From an uncultured Alphaproteobacteria bacterium (GTDB taxonomy: Bacteria > Pseudomonadota > Alphaproteobacteria > HIMB59), in contig CACGSS010000002.1 in the NCBI GenBank assembly GCA_902575725.1, positions 1 through 64,000 on the forward strand: a stretch of 64,000 bases of DNA, read 5' to 3'. The notes below the pieces were generated by a model. It did not search any database and was not told the DNA's origin. It was given only the letters and a program-made list of their open reading frames with translations. Positions 7,819-16,529 of the stretch are shown in pieces. Each line of letters starts with the position of its first letter. The stretch's first letter is position 1. The position numbers and the translations under genes are program-made.

Positions 7819-8345
7819 TGAGAGCATTATTATTGTTATTTATCAGTGTTTTTTTTACTAATTGTTCTCTAAAAGCAGAAGGTAGTCCTATGCATCATAA
7901 ATTTGATAATTGGATACATATGGAGGCTAAAGAAGAAAACTTAGACTTAGTCTTTAGCTTGGAAAACCAAGATCAAATGATTATTTTTATTGTCGATCCA
8001 AATTTAAGTTGTGATGCCCGTTTAGTTTACACCAATCGAGGATTTGAGCCCAAAGATTTTGACGTCATGAGTGGTGAAACTTTTGATTGGAAGCTCTCAG
8101 GTCAATCTTATGAAGGGGAAAATGCAAGCCGATTGAATGCCGATGGATACGTTCGTTGGGAGTTAATGAGTTTTTATAAACATCACTTCTCCAAGCTGGA
8201 AGAGCTATTATCCAAAAGAGGACAAATTTCATTTTCTATTAATGATCCTCTCAATAGGTTTGAAAAACAAGAGATAGAAATGAAAGCTAACGGACTCAGT
8301 TCTGCTCTTAACAGTGCTTTGGATACGTGCCAGGGATGGACATGA
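7818..8345 (+). CDS. Secreted hypothetical protein, small paralogous family member
   Basis: Starts on an ATG overlapping the stop of the RodZ-type gene. A signal peptide covers about residues 1-20 (TNCSLKA lies at its end but is not a canonical lipobox). The mature protein has an early Trp, a FIVDPNLSCDARLVY segment and a C-terminal ALDTC motif, the same order as in the two secreted proteins of the opposite strand at 3374 and 4715. 175 residues, probably periplasmic. Function unknown. Confidence 0.6.
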   Translation: MRALLLLFISVFFTNCSLKAEGSPMHHKFDNWIHMEAKEENLDLVFSLENQDQMIIFIVDPNLSCDARLVYTNRGFEPKDFDVMSGETFDWKLSGQSYEGENASRLNADGYVRWELMSFYKHHFSKLEELLSKRGQISFSINDPLNRFEKQEIEMKANGLSSALNSALDTCQGWT

Positions 8346-8791
8346 TTAAAAAATTATTATTTGTGGTCATGTTCCTAACCTCTTCTTTACAAATTAAAGC
8401 TGAAATCAATCAGTCAACGATTTTTGTGCTGGGTAGTTTAGATAAAGAAACAAAGCAATTATTTAAAGAGACAATTTATGACCTAATACACAATTACCTT
8501 CAAACAATTAGTATAGAAACACAGTCGAACATATATGTGTTTCCCTATCAAAATCAAAATCAATGGCAGGTTGTGAGTTTGCATGTCCAAGGAAATGAGA
8601 ACCATTCATATCTTCTCGATCTATCTTTAGAGGGTCACCCTCTTCGGTCCTTAGATGAAATCCGCCAACTCGTTGGTCTAGATGGTTCTCTGAAATACAT
8701 CGGTTGGAGCAGCTATGATGAGCTCCCACCAGAAAAGGTTTTTATTGCTTCAAAAATTATCGCTCAAGATTATCTGTATTTGTATTTTTAA
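8342..8791 (+). CDS. Secreted hypothetical protein
   Basis: I use the ATG at 8342, which overlaps the previous stop as ATGA, rather than the further ATG at 8327. The product (about 149 residues) begins with a signal peptide (KKLLFVVMFLTSSLQIKA). The mature part is rich in Gln/Asn and aromatic residues, with no cysteine pattern and no motif I recognise. It is the third gene of a coupled operon (RodZ-type HTH, secreted protein, this gene), which suggests an envelope-related role. Confidence 0.55.
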   Translation: MIKKLLFVVMFLTSSLQIKAEINQSTIFVLGSLDKETKQLFKETIYDLIHNYLQTISIETQSNIYVFPYQNQNQWQVVSLHVQGNENHSYLLDLSLEGHPLRSLDEIRQLVGLDGSLKYIGWSSYDELPPEKVFIASKIIAQDYLYLYF

Positions 8792-8801
8792 AAAAAGTTC
8801 T

Positions 8802-8978
8802 ATGAGTGTTCTAGTCTTTGTTTCTTTGATGTCTTATCAAAGCGGTTTCATCCCTTTAGTGGTAATAGTAGGTGTCTTATTATATGTGTTTATAGTCTTA
8901 TTTTCTTTCTTAACCTACGACCATCAAAGGTCGTCAACTCCATCAATAGCAGAAACCACCATTAACGACTCAATATAG
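8802..8978 (+). CDS. Possible small membrane protein
   Basis: From the ATG at 8802 a 58-codon frame encodes one or two hydrophobic segments (about residues 1-35) and a polar tail. It follows the secreted-protein operon by ten bases, but no clear ribosome binding site is present, and it overlaps a zinc-ribbon frame on the other strand at its 3' end. Either one of the two overlapping frames may be spurious. Confidence 0.3.
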   Translation: MSVLVFVSLMSYQSGFIPLVVIVGVLLYVFIVLFSFLTYDHQRSSTPSIAETTINDSI

Positions 8979-9136
8979 CGCTTTTTGCTACAATCGTAGC
9001 AAATCGTAATCATTTCATCGTTGATTTTATTGATATATTTCTTTGAGACTTCCTTGAAATCACCACATTCAGTGCACTTGTTATAAGGAATTTCATTATT
9101 TTCAAATAACTCCTCTTTACCATTCCACCAGCCCAT
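8924..9136 (-). CDS. Small zinc-knuckle protein
   Basis: A 70-residue protein with two CxxC pairs (CTEC and CYDC) about 25 residues apart, the spacing of a single zinc ribbon. It has no membrane segment. The start has no obvious Shine-Dalgarno sequence. The 3' end overlaps the possible small membrane protein on the plus strand. Regular cysteine spacing makes it the likelier real gene of the two. Function unknown. Confidence 0.45.
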   Translation of the reverse strand: MGWWNGKEELFENNEIPYNKCTECGDFKEVSKKYINKINDEMITICYDCSKKRYIESLMVVSAIDGVDDL

Positions 9137-9208
9137 TAATGATAAATATCATAAATATGGTCAGTCTTTGATAGAAGTTACGCATAAATTAAAAAAGTTG
9201 TTAATAAA

Positions 9209-9781
9209 TTATTTGGTTAATTCATTAATTAAAATATTGAGATCGCTTATAAAAGTTTTTTGATCAATAGAGGTATCAAGATACATGGTGCAATGATGAT
9301 TGATGAAGTGATCTGTGAGAAATTTCATTGCATTTTCCTCGCCACTCCAAGATCGACTAAAATCCTCTGAGGCTTGAAAAAAAGACCTCAATGAATCCTC
9401 ACTACAATTATCCCAAAACGCAGGACAATAGTTTATTCCATCTCCCTTAAATAGATTGATGTATGCGTCTAATACTAAGATTTCAAAATTAGGATAATTG
9501 ACTTTTTTATATTTGCTTACATCCACGGCATCCAAGTCAGTTAAAAATTGCTTTGATTGAGAGTCATAATATAAGTCATAATCTAAGTTTTTTGCACCCT
9601 CAAAATTATCATTGAAGAATTCAATTATTTGTTCTCGTATTTCAATCTCTTCAATAGGATCCAAAGACCAGTAAACTTCTTCTAAATAGCCAACACAGTA
9701 ATCTTGATCAGATGAATATAAATTATGATAAAAACTTAAATTAATAATAAAAGTTATTATTAAGAAATATATTTTTGACAA
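9209..9781 (-). CDS. Secreted hypothetical protein downstream of the nuclease
   Basis: A 190-residue protein beginning at a TTG only five bases after the stop of the thermonuclease gene. It starts with an AT-rich-coded signal peptide (residues 1-23). The mature region is acidic and aromatic, with cysteines in YCVGY, YCPAFWDNC and HHC that could form disulfides. No recognised family. Its position right behind a secreted nuclease suggests joint export or regulation, but no inhibitor fold is evident. Confidence 0.5.
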   Translation of the reverse strand: MSKIYFLIITFIINLSFYHNLYSSDQDYCVGYLEEVYWSLDPIEEIEIREQIIEFFNDNFEGAKNLDYDLYYDSQSKQFLTDLDAVDVSKYKKVNYPNFEILVLDAYINLFKGDGINYCPAFWDNCSEDSLRSFFQASEDFSRSWSGEENAMKFLTDHFINHHCTMYLDTSIDQKTFISDLNILINELTK

Positions 9782-9786
9782 AATAT

Positions 9787-10251
9787 TTAATTATTTTTTC
9801 GGAAATCCCATGGATATTCAAATTTCATAGACCACATTCCAAGTTTGTTAGATTTAGCATACTCCTCATCTAAAATATATTTATCTGAATACTTTCTATA
9901 AGCAAAGGCAAAACCCTCTCTGACTAAATAACTACTTAATGACTCTCCATTGACAAAGCACTCACCTAAAACCCTTCCATAAAAGTCTTTTCCCTCATCT
10001 GTACAACTAATTTTATTATTTGTAACTTTTGTAAGTAAAATATCTTTTGATATTTTTCCACATGCAACCTTCCCTTCAATAGCAACACACGTCTGATTAA
10101 TTTCAGGAGCATCTATTCCACTGAAACGTATTTTAACATCACCTAATTTAATTGTGTCTCCATCAACTACGGTGACATGAGAAGCAAATAGGTTATTTAC
10201 GAGTAAAAACAGTGAGGAAACTAGGTAAATAATAGAAAATTTTAGTGACAC
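9787..10251 (-). CDS. Exported thermonuclease-family (SNase-like) nuclease
   Basis: A staphylococcal-nuclease-type phosphodiesterase that cleaves DNA and RNA, probably in the periplasm. The frame opens at a TTG at 10278, but the GTG at 10251 overlaps the upstream gene's stop and leads straight into the signal peptide, so I use it. The core shows VVDGDTIKLG, then RFSGIDAPE (catalytic Arg, Asp and Glu region), and the second Arg in FYGRVLGEC. Two cysteine pairs may stabilise the exported fold. Length is normal for the family. Confidence 0.8.
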   Translation of the reverse strand: MSLKFSIIYLVSSLFLLVNNLFASHVTVVDGDTIKLGDVKIRFSGIDAPEINQTCVAIEGKVACGKISKDILLTKVTNNKISCTDEGKDFYGRVLGECFVNGESLSSYLVREGFAFAYRKYSDKYILDEEYAKSNKLGMWSMKFEYPWDFRKNN

Positions 10252-10688
10252 GCAATATTGTACTTTTTTAAACGCCAATAATTATAGGGCCAAGGAGTAA
10301 TAAAACCAACAAAAAGCATTATAGGAACGACCCACCAAGTAAGCATTGCCCCTCCTGTTAAAATTACATCTGTAACATTCATAGCTATTTCCATTGATAT
10401 CATAGATATAAAACTCATTCCAAGAGCAGTGCTAATTGCCTGTCTTAGAGAAAAATTTTGTCTTAAAAGAATTATTGTTTCAAGAATAATGCTAGTAATC
10501 AGTCCATTAATAATTGCTAAAATCATTATATTTAAGGTAGGCCAAGCAATTTCATTAACTTGAAAGTAGAATATTGTACCAAGATCTCCTATAGCACATC
10601 CAATTAAACACCACTTAGTATTATGAGCACTTTTTTTCCAGGTGTGTTTACATTTCCAATTAAAGTTGGTGAGAGTTGTAACAAACAT
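10242..10688 (-). CDS. DUF4396 membrane protein
   Basis: A 148-residue membrane protein with about four hydrophobic helices and the DUF4396 signature near the N-terminus (WKKSAHNTKWCLIGCAIGD). Members of this family are often found beside heavy-metal genes; their biochemical role is not established. It is divergent from a CsoR-type metal sensor, and the start codon lies only 10 bases from a 22-bp palindrome, so it is very probably under CsoR control. That short leader lacks a ribosome binding site, so translation may be leaderless. Confidence 0.7.
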   Translation of the reverse strand: MFVTTLTNFNWKCKHTWKKSAHNTKWCLIGCAIGDLGTIFYFQVNEIAWPTLNIMILAIINGLITSIILETIILLRQNFSLRQAISTALGMSFISMISMEIAMNVTDVILTGGAMLTWWVVPIMLFVGFITPWPYNYWRLKKYNIACH

Positions 10689-10698
10689 TTTTTTTATT

Positions 10699-10720
10699 TA
10701 CTATATACTGGTATATAGTA
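10699..10720. promoter_or_regulatory. Perfect 10-bp-arm palindrome, probable CsoR operator
   Basis: Arms TACTATATAC and GTATATAGTA flank a 2-base centre (TG). The site lies in the 42-base gap between the divergent DUF4396 and CsoR genes, exactly 10 bases from each start codon. The symmetric position is what one expects for an operator controlling both directions. Confidence 0.75.
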
Positions 10721-10730
10721 TATTGCTAAT

Positions 10731-11024
10731 ATGTCAAATATAATTAAAATAAATAAAAATCCAGATCATATTAAAAATATTCATCGTATTAATCGAATTC
10801 ATGGTCAGCTTAAAGGCGTTGAAAAAATGATTGTTGAAAAACGATATTGTCTAGAAATTTTACAACAAACAAGAGCCATAACTTCGGCAATAAAATCTCT
10901 AGAAAATAACATACTCAATAAGCACATTGACCACTGTGTTGTAGATGCTATGAAAAAAAACGACAAACAAAAAAAACAAAAAATAGAAGAATTACAAGAT
11001 TTACTTAGAAAATTTAATAATTAA
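10731..11024 (+). CDS. csoR: CsoR/FrmR-family metal-sensing repressor
   Basis: A 97-residue all-helical repressor. The family fold is shown by HRINRIHGQLKGVEKMI, then RYCLEILQQTRAI, then HIDHCV. The Cys-His-Cys set (C in RYC, H in NKHID, C in HCV) matches the copper(I)-binding triad of CsoR, so copper is the likeliest inducer; nickel or formaldehyde relatives use other ligands. It probably represses itself, the downstream cytochrome c gene and the divergent DUF4396 gene through the palindrome at 10699-10720. Confidence 0.75.
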   Translation: MSNIIKINKNPDHIKNIHRINRIHGQLKGVEKMIVEKRYCLEILQQTRAITSAIKSLENNILNKHIDHCVVDAMKKNDKQKKQKIEELQDLLRKFNN

Positions 11025-11029
11025 AAACA

Positions 11030-11512
11030 TTGTCGTTTCTATTAAAAAGAATTTTATTATTTGTTATTGGTTTCGCAGCGATAATAATTTCTCTTCTGTA
11101 TTTTTTAAACCCTAATAAAAAAGAAAATGGCAATATTGAAATAACTAATATCGAAATTGATGAAAAATTAATTAGTCAAATTAACTTAGGTAAATCTCTT
11201 TATGTAACTCATTGTGCGTCATGTCATGGGGACAACTTACAAGGCCAACCCAACTGGAGTACTAAAAAAGATAAAGATGGTCATAATCTCTCCCCACCCT
11301 TAAATGGTACAGGTCATACATGGCATCACAGTCAAGAGCAGCTCTTTAGCATAATTAGGTATGGGTTTAAAATTTATAATGAAAACTACGATGGTAAAAT
11401 GCAAGGTAATGAGAAATTAAATGACGATGACATATGGTCTATTTTAGCTTATATGAAATCTGTTTGGCCTGAGTCAATTCAAAAAAAATACGACACTATA
11501 AGTAAACATTAA
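11030..11512 (+). CDS. Membrane-anchored mono-haem cytochrome c
   Basis: A 160-residue protein with an N-terminal membrane anchor (about 5-26), then a class I cytochrome c domain. The haem motif is CASCHG (about residues 62-67), and the sixth ligand is probably Met in GKMQGNEKL. The start is TTG five bases after the csoR stop, so the two are probably one operon. The 'H..NLSPPLNGTGH' segment resembles cytochromes associated with copper handling. Its electron partner is not visible in the window. Confidence 0.75.
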   Translation: MSFLLKRILLFVIGFAAIIISLLYFLNPNKKENGNIEITNIEIDEKLISQINLGKSLYVTHCASCHGDNLQGQPNWSTKKDKDGHNLSPPLNGTGHTWHHSQEQLFSIIRYGFKIYNENYDGKMQGNEKLNDDDIWSILAYMKSVWPESIQKKYDTISKH

Positions 11513-11691
11513 TTTTAAACATAGCTGAGAAAAAAAATCCCCTTAGAAAGTGGATCGAATATGAATAAAGATTGATAATATTGATCTTTTGATATCAGTT
11601 AATTGCATATTATTTAGGCTTTTAATGTGTTTGAAAACATATTCATTTTGTTAAATTCATTCTCACATATTTTTATAGGAGGAGGATTTCT

Positions 11692-13002
11692 ATGAAATTA
11701 ATTAAGACAATTACAGCTTTGATAGCTATTTCTCTATTTGGAGCAAGCTATGCAAATGCTGGTTCTCACGCATATACAGGCCCTGACCTGTCGGGAGAAA
11801 AATTAACAATCTTTGGTCCTTGGTTGGCACCACAAGATGATGATTTCAGGGATGTCATATCAATTTTTGAAGCAGCAACAGGAGCGTCCGTTGAGTATGG
11901 TGGTTCTGATGAATTTGAATCAATTATTAATATTGACTGTCAAGCAGGTAGTCCAGCTGACATAGCTGTATTCCCTCAGCCAGGATTAGCAGCAAACATT
12001 GCAGCTACTGGTTGTTTATCTCCATTAGGTGATGACGTCAAACAAATGGTTCTTGACAATTATGCTGCAGGACAATCTTGGGTTGATCTTACAACTTATA
12101 AAGATCCAACTGGTTTTGATAAGTTCTATGGTGTTTTTTACAGAGTCAACGTAAAAAGCTTAGTTTGGTATTCACCAGATAACTTTGAAGACAACGGGTA
12201 TGAAACACCTTCCACAATGGAAGAATTATTAGCATTAGCTGATCAAATGGTTAGTGATGGGAATACTCCGTTCTGTATCGGACTAGGTTCTGGTGGAGCA
12301 ACTGGATGGCCAGCTACAGACTGGATGGAAGATATCATGCTAAGAACTCATTCACCTAATACTTATGATCAGTGGGTATCTAACGATATGAAATTTAATG
12401 ATCAAAGAGTGATTGATGCGATGGAATTTTTTGGTTCAATTGCATTAAACGACTCTTATGTTAATGGTGGAACTAAAGCTGTTGCTACTACAGACTTTAG
12501 AGACTCTCCAAATGGTCTTTTCACATCACCTGCTGAGTGTATGATGCATAGACAAGCAAGCTTTATTCCAGCATTCTTCCCTGAGGGAGCTGAGGCTGGT
12601 GTTGATTATGACTTCTTTTACTTTCCACCTTTTGAGTCTCAAGACTTAGGAAAGCCTGTTTTAGGTGCTGGTACTTTAATGGCCCCAACTAATGACAGAA
12701 AAGTAACCACTGAATTCATGAAATTCTTGCTTCACACAGAAGCCAACGAAAGATTCATGGAAAAAGGTGGTTTTTTAACACCTCATAAGTATGTGGATAC
12801 AAGCAAATATTCTAGCGATACGTTCAGAGGTCTGCATGAGATCCTAATGAATGCAACAACATTCAGGTTTGACGGTTCAGACTTGATGCCTGGTTGGGTT
12901 GGTGCTGGATCTTTCTGGACTGGAATGGTTGATTATACCAATGGTAAATCAGCTCAGGATGTTGCTGACGAAATCCAAGCTAGCTGGGAAGCTGGTCAAT
13001 AA
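11692..13002 (+). CDS. aglE: Alpha-glucoside ABC transporter substrate-binding protein
   Basis: A 436-residue periplasmic solute-binding protein of family 1 (sugar type). The signal peptide ends at SYANA, and the mature N-terminus has LSGEKLTIFGPWL. A strong ribosome binding site (GGAGGAGG) precedes the ATG. The order binding protein, two permeases, GH4 enzyme and ATPase matches the aglEFG-A-K arrangement of rhizobial alpha-glucoside uptake, so AglE is the best name; disaccharides such as sucrose, trehalose or maltose are the likely ligands. A stable hairpin follows, as is usual where the binding protein is made in excess. Confidence 0.75.
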   Translation: MKLIKTITALIAISLFGASYANAGSHAYTGPDLSGEKLTIFGPWLAPQDDDFRDVISIFEAATGASVEYGGSDEFESIINIDCQAGSPADIAVFPQPGLAANIAATGCLSPLGDDVKQMVLDNYAAGQSWVDLTTYKDPTGFDKFYGVFYRVNVKSLVWYSPDNFEDNGYETPSTMEELLALADQMVSDGNTPFCIGLGSGGATGWPATDWMEDIMLRTHSPNTYDQWVSNDMKFNDQRVIDAMEFFGSIALNDSYVNGGTKAVATTDFRDSPNGLFTSPAECMMHRQASFIPAFFPEGAEAGVDYDFFYFPPFESQDLGKPVLGAGTLMAPTNDRKVTTEFMKFLLHTEANERFMEKGGFLTPHKYVDTSKYSSDTFRGLHEILMNATTFRFDGSDLMPGWVGAGSFWTGMVDYTNGKSAQDVADEIQASWEAGQ

Positions 13003-13022
13003 AAAAATAGTTAATTTCTAAA

Positions 13023-13054
13023 CTAAGGGCGAATAGTATATTATTTGCCCTTAG
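13023..13054 (+). terminator. Intercistronic hairpin after the binding-protein gene
   Basis: Arms CTAAGGGC and GCCCTTAG, extended by A/T pairs to about 13 bp, with no T-run afterwards. Such hairpins between the binding-protein and permease genes stabilise the upstream mRNA or cause partial termination. Confidence 0.65.
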
Positions 13055-13069
13055 CACATTTCTAATACA

Positions 13070-14053
13070 ATGAGTATTTTCTCCCTTGCAATTACTGTTC
13101 TTATTGGAGTTCTTTTTTTTGTGCTATTTTTTCACTTATCAAATTTTTTACTAGATTATTTTAGAGTAAAATCATCAAAAAATTTTTCTTTTGAAAATTC
13201 TATAAGGGTTATTATTTTTATAGCACCTGCTTTTATAGTGTTATTTGTTTTTATTATTTATCCTGTATTTGAAACTATAAGATTGAGTTTTTACGATAAA
13301 GTAGGTGAAAACTTTGTGGGACTTTTCAATTATAACTGGGCTATTAATGATCCTGATTTTAAAAGAAGTATCATTAATAATTTAGGCTGGTTAATTGTCG
13401 TTCCAACTTTAAGTACTTTTTTTGGGTTAGTGATCGCGAATTTAGCAGATAGAATTTGGTGGGGATCAATTGCAAAGTCAATAATTTTTATGCCTATGGC
13501 AATCTCATTTGTCGGAGCAGGTGTGATATGGAAATTTATGTATGACTACAGAGGGCCTGGTGATCAACAAATTGGACTTTTAAATGCTATAGCTGTTGCT
13601 TTGGGTTTTGAACCACAAGCATGGTTAACAATTCCATTGTGGAATAATCTTTTTTTAATGGCAATTATGATCTGGATACAAACTGGTCTTGCCCTAGTCA
13701 TTTTTAGTGCAGCCCTTAGAAGTATTCCTAATGAAACACTAGATGCCGCTAGGATAGATGGTGCAAGTGAATTGAAAATTTTCTGGTCAATTATCATTCC
13801 ATATCTAGAGCAAACAATCTTGGTAATTTGGACAATAATTACAATTCTAGTTTTGAAAGTTTTCGACATTATTTATGCAATGACCAATGGTCAGTGGCAA
13901 ACAGAAGTTTTAGCAAATTTAATGTACGATTGGATGTTCAGAGGGGGTGGCGACTCAGGGAGAGGAAGTGTACTTGCTTTTTGTATCTTGATTGGAGTTA
14001 TTCCAATATTAGCATGGAACCTGTACAGACATAAACAAGAGCAAAAAGTATGA
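13070..14053 (+). CDS. aglF: Sugar ABC transporter permease, AglF/MalF type
   Basis: A 327-residue integral membrane protein with six or more helices. The binding-protein-dependent permease loop is visible as AARIDGASELKIFWSIIIPYL (the EAA-type motif that docks to the ATPase). The order in the cluster supports AglF. Its stop overlaps the next start as ATGA, so the two permeases are co-translated. Confidence 0.8.
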   Translation: MSIFSLAITVLIGVLFFVLFFHLSNFLLDYFRVKSSKNFSFENSIRVIIFIAPAFIVLFVFIIYPVFETIRLSFYDKVGENFVGLFNYNWAINDPDFKRSIINNLGWLIVVPTLSTFFGLVIANLADRIWWGSIAKSIIFMPMAISFVGAGVIWKFMYDYRGPGDQQIGLLNAIAVALGFEPQAWLTIPLWNNLFLMAIMIWIQTGLALVIFSAALRSIPNETLDAARIDGASELKIFWSIIIPYLEQTILVIWTIITILVLKVFDIIYAMTNGQWQTEVLANLMYDWMFRGGGDSGRGSVLAFCILIGVIPILAWNLYRHKQEQKV

Positions 14054-15189
14054 AAAAACTAACCTTTACCTCAGTATTCTCACAACTTTTGTTATTATTA
14101 TTCGTAATTGCATGGATTGTTCCTACATTTGGGCTATTTATCAGCTCTCTAAGAGATAAAGATGTTTTAGCTATAAGTGGGTGGTGGACCTCGTTTACCA
14201 CTACTGAGGTCAATGAAATATATCGTACAAAAGGTAAAGAGGATCAAATCAAAGAGGGAGATTACTATTTTATAAAAAGTAATTTATTTGATGAAAATCA
14301 AGTTAAAGAGATTTATCGGTTTGGAATCACCTCAAAGAACATTGATGAATATGAGGTTGGTGAGACCGCATTATTTAAAGATGAAACAGAAATAACAGTT
14401 TTTGAAAATGGTGATTATATTTGGAAATCAAAAGAAGAGTTTAAAAAGAAAAAAGGCAAAAGAATTTTTGTATCAGCTAAGAGCCCTCCAAGTTTTACAC
14501 TTGATAATTATAAAGAGGTGCTTCTTAAAGAGGGATTAGGGCAGGCATTTTTAAATACATTTGCTGTGGCGCTTCCTGCAACTTTAATACCTTTAATTAT
14601 TTGTTCTTATTTTGCGTATGCACTTACGTGGATGAAATTTTACGGTAGAGATATTTTACTAGCTACTATAATAGCCTCTCTTGTTGTTCCGTTGCAGATG
14701 TGCTTAATACCTGTACTAACAATATACAATGACTTTGGGGCATTATTTGGTATCTCTGCTAAATCTTATCCTGGTATTTGGATGGCACATACGGGATTTG
14801 GTCTTGCGTCAACTACTTTTTTATTATGGAATTTTCTAAAAACACTACCTAGCGAAATGATCGAGGCAGCTAGAGTTGATGGAGCGACACATTACGATAC
14901 TTTTATAAAAATAGTAGTGCCATTATCAATACCCTCTTTTGCATCGATTTTTATCTTACAATTTTTATGGGTGTGGAATGATTTGCTTGTTGGTTTAGTT
15001 TTTTTAGACAAGCACCCAAGTGAAATTATATTAACAGCAAAATTAAAAGAGCTTCTTGGATCGAGAGGAGAAAATTGGGAAATTTTAACAACAGGTGCAT
15101 TTGTATCAATGACGGTCCCTTTATTTATTTTCTTCTCTCTTCAAAGATATTTTATTAGAGGGCTTGTAGCTGGATCAGTAAAAGGCTAA
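14050..15189 (+). CDS. aglG: Sugar ABC transporter permease, AglG/MalG type
   Basis: A 379-residue permease. A first membrane helix (about 10-30) is followed by a long periplasmic insertion of about 100 residues, then five more helices. The EAA loop reads EAARVDGATHYDTFIKIVVP. The long insertion after helix 1 is the typical distinction of AglG proteins from ordinary MalG (about 280 residues), which supports the alpha-glucoside assignment. Confidence 0.8.
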   Translation: MKKLTFTSVFSQLLLLLFVIAWIVPTFGLFISSLRDKDVLAISGWWTSFTTTEVNEIYRTKGKEDQIKEGDYYFIKSNLFDENQVKEIYRFGITSKNIDEYEVGETALFKDETEITVFENGDYIWKSKEEFKKKKGKRIFVSAKSPPSFTLDNYKEVLLKEGLGQAFLNTFAVALPATLIPLIICSYFAYALTWMKFYGRDILLATIIASLVVPLQMCLIPVLTIYNDFGALFGISAKSYPGIWMAHTGFGLASTTFLLWNFLKTLPSEMIEAARVDGATHYDTFIKIVVPLSIPSFASIFILQFLWVWNDLLVGLVFLDKHPSEIILTAKLKELLGSRGENWEILTTGAFVSMTVPLFIFFSLQRYFIRGLVAGSVKG

Positions 15190-15209
15190 TGATAATAGGT
15201 AAATAAATT

Positions 15210-16529
15210 ATGGGAAAAAGAATTGTAATAATAGGAGCAGGAAGCACTAACTTTGGTTTGAAGATAATTGGAGACTTTTATAAATCTCAAATCCTTAAAG
15301 GATCCACTATCGTCCTCCACGACATAAGGCCCGAAGCAGTCGAAAAAACAAGGAAAATTGCCGAGAATTATAAAGAAAAACTTCAGGTAGATTTTCAAAT
15401 TGAAGCTACCACTTCAAGAGAAGAAGCTCTCAAAGGTGCTGATTTTTGTTTAATCTCAATTGAAGTTGGAAATAGATTTGAACTCTGGGAACAAGATTGG
15501 GGGGTACCAGTTGAATATGGTTTTAAACAAATTTATGGAGAAAACGGAGGCCCCGGAGGTCTATTTCATGCTTTAAGAATAATACCTGTGATCATAGAAA
15601 TTTGTGAGGATATAGAAAAGATTTGCCCAAACGCCGTTGTATTTAATTACTCGAACCCCATGCAAAGAATATGTCATGCTCTTACCACAAAATTTCCAAA
15701 TCTAAATATAATTGGCTTATGCCACGAGATTCATTCTATGGAAAGACAATTGCCAACATTGCTCAATACCGACCTCGACAATATAGAATTTGAAGCAGGA
15801 GGGCTAAATCATTTTAGTATCCTATTGGATGTCAAATATAAAGACACCAAAAAAGATGGATATCCTATTATTCGAGATAAATTTAATAGCTACTACTCTA
15901 ACTTAATTAATGATCACGAAGGTTTTGAGTCAGACCCTGGCGCTGAAAGAGGAGTCTTCTTTGAGTTATTTAAAAAATATTCTTACCTTCCCATTACAAC
16001 AGACAGTCATGTCGGAGAATACATGCAATGGGCTTTCAGCGTGGCTGATCACGAAGGAATTTCAGATTTTTATAAAAAATATAAAAATAGATGTTTAAAT
16101 TTTTATGAAGATGACTTTTTGTATGGAAGGTTTTTTGATAATAGCAAACCAAAACTAGATGAGAGAGTTGTGCCAATTATTGAAAGTATTATTGAGGATG
16201 ACAATAGACTTGAACACGCAGTAAATATCCCAAATAATAATTTTATTGAATATTTACCAAATGATATTGTAGTAGAAGTGCCAGCTGTTATTAACAAAAA
16301 AGGCGCGAATGGAAAAAAACTAGATAATTATCCTAAAACATTTGGCGCTCTTTTGAATTCGCAAACAGGAGTCATACAACTAACAACAGAGGCAATTTTA
16401 AATAAATCAAAACACGGTGCGTATTTAGCTCTTTTGTCAGATCCTATTGTTGATGATGCAATTAAGGCTGAGAAACTCTTAAATACTATGATTAATAAAC
16501 AATCAAAATTTTTAGGATATTTAAACTGA
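15210..16529 (+). CDS. Glycoside hydrolase family 4 (NAD- and metal-dependent)
   Basis: A 439-residue GH4 enzyme, which uses NAD and a divalent metal to hydrolyse glycosides by an oxidation-elimination route. The N-terminus IVIIGAGSTNFG is the dinucleotide fold; NYSNPM, GLCHE (Cys and His metal ligands) and GLNHF are the active-site blocks. It sits between the permeases and the ATPase, where aglA lies in the rhizobial operon, so it likely opens the imported alpha-glucoside in the cytoplasm. Substrate (alpha-glucoside, galactoside or uronide) cannot be fixed from sequence. Confidence 0.8.
   Translation: MGKRIVIIGAGSTNFGLKIIGDFYKSQILKGSTIVLHDIRPEAVEKTRKIAENYKEKLQVDFQIEATTSREEALKGADFCLISIEVGNRFELWEQDWGVPVEYGFKQIYGENGGPGGLFHALRIIPVIIEICEDIEKICPNAVVFNYSNPMQRICHALTTKFPNLNIIGLCHEIHSMERQLPTLLNTDLDNIEFEAGGLNHFSILLDVKYKDTKKDGYPIIRDKFNSYYSNLINDHEGFESDPGAERGVFFELFKKYSYLPITTDSHVGEYMQWAFSVADHEGISDFYKKYKNRCLNFYEDDFLYGRFFDNSKPKLDERVVPIIESIIEDDNRLEHAVNIPNNNFIEYLPNDIVVEVPAVINKKGANGKKLDNYPKTFGALLNSQTGVIQLTTEAILNKSKHGAYLALLSDPIVDDAIKAEKLLNTMINKQSKFLGYLN

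Noticed and set aside
8508..8729. Antisense frame (73 codons) within the secreted protein gene at 8342-8791
   Set aside because: Shadow of a better supported gene; no signal, motif or ribosome binding site.
1..11500. A complete genomic island or prophage inserted at the tRNA-like sequence
   Set aside because: No integrase, recombinase, transposase or flanking direct repeat was found, so an island boundary cannot be claimed.
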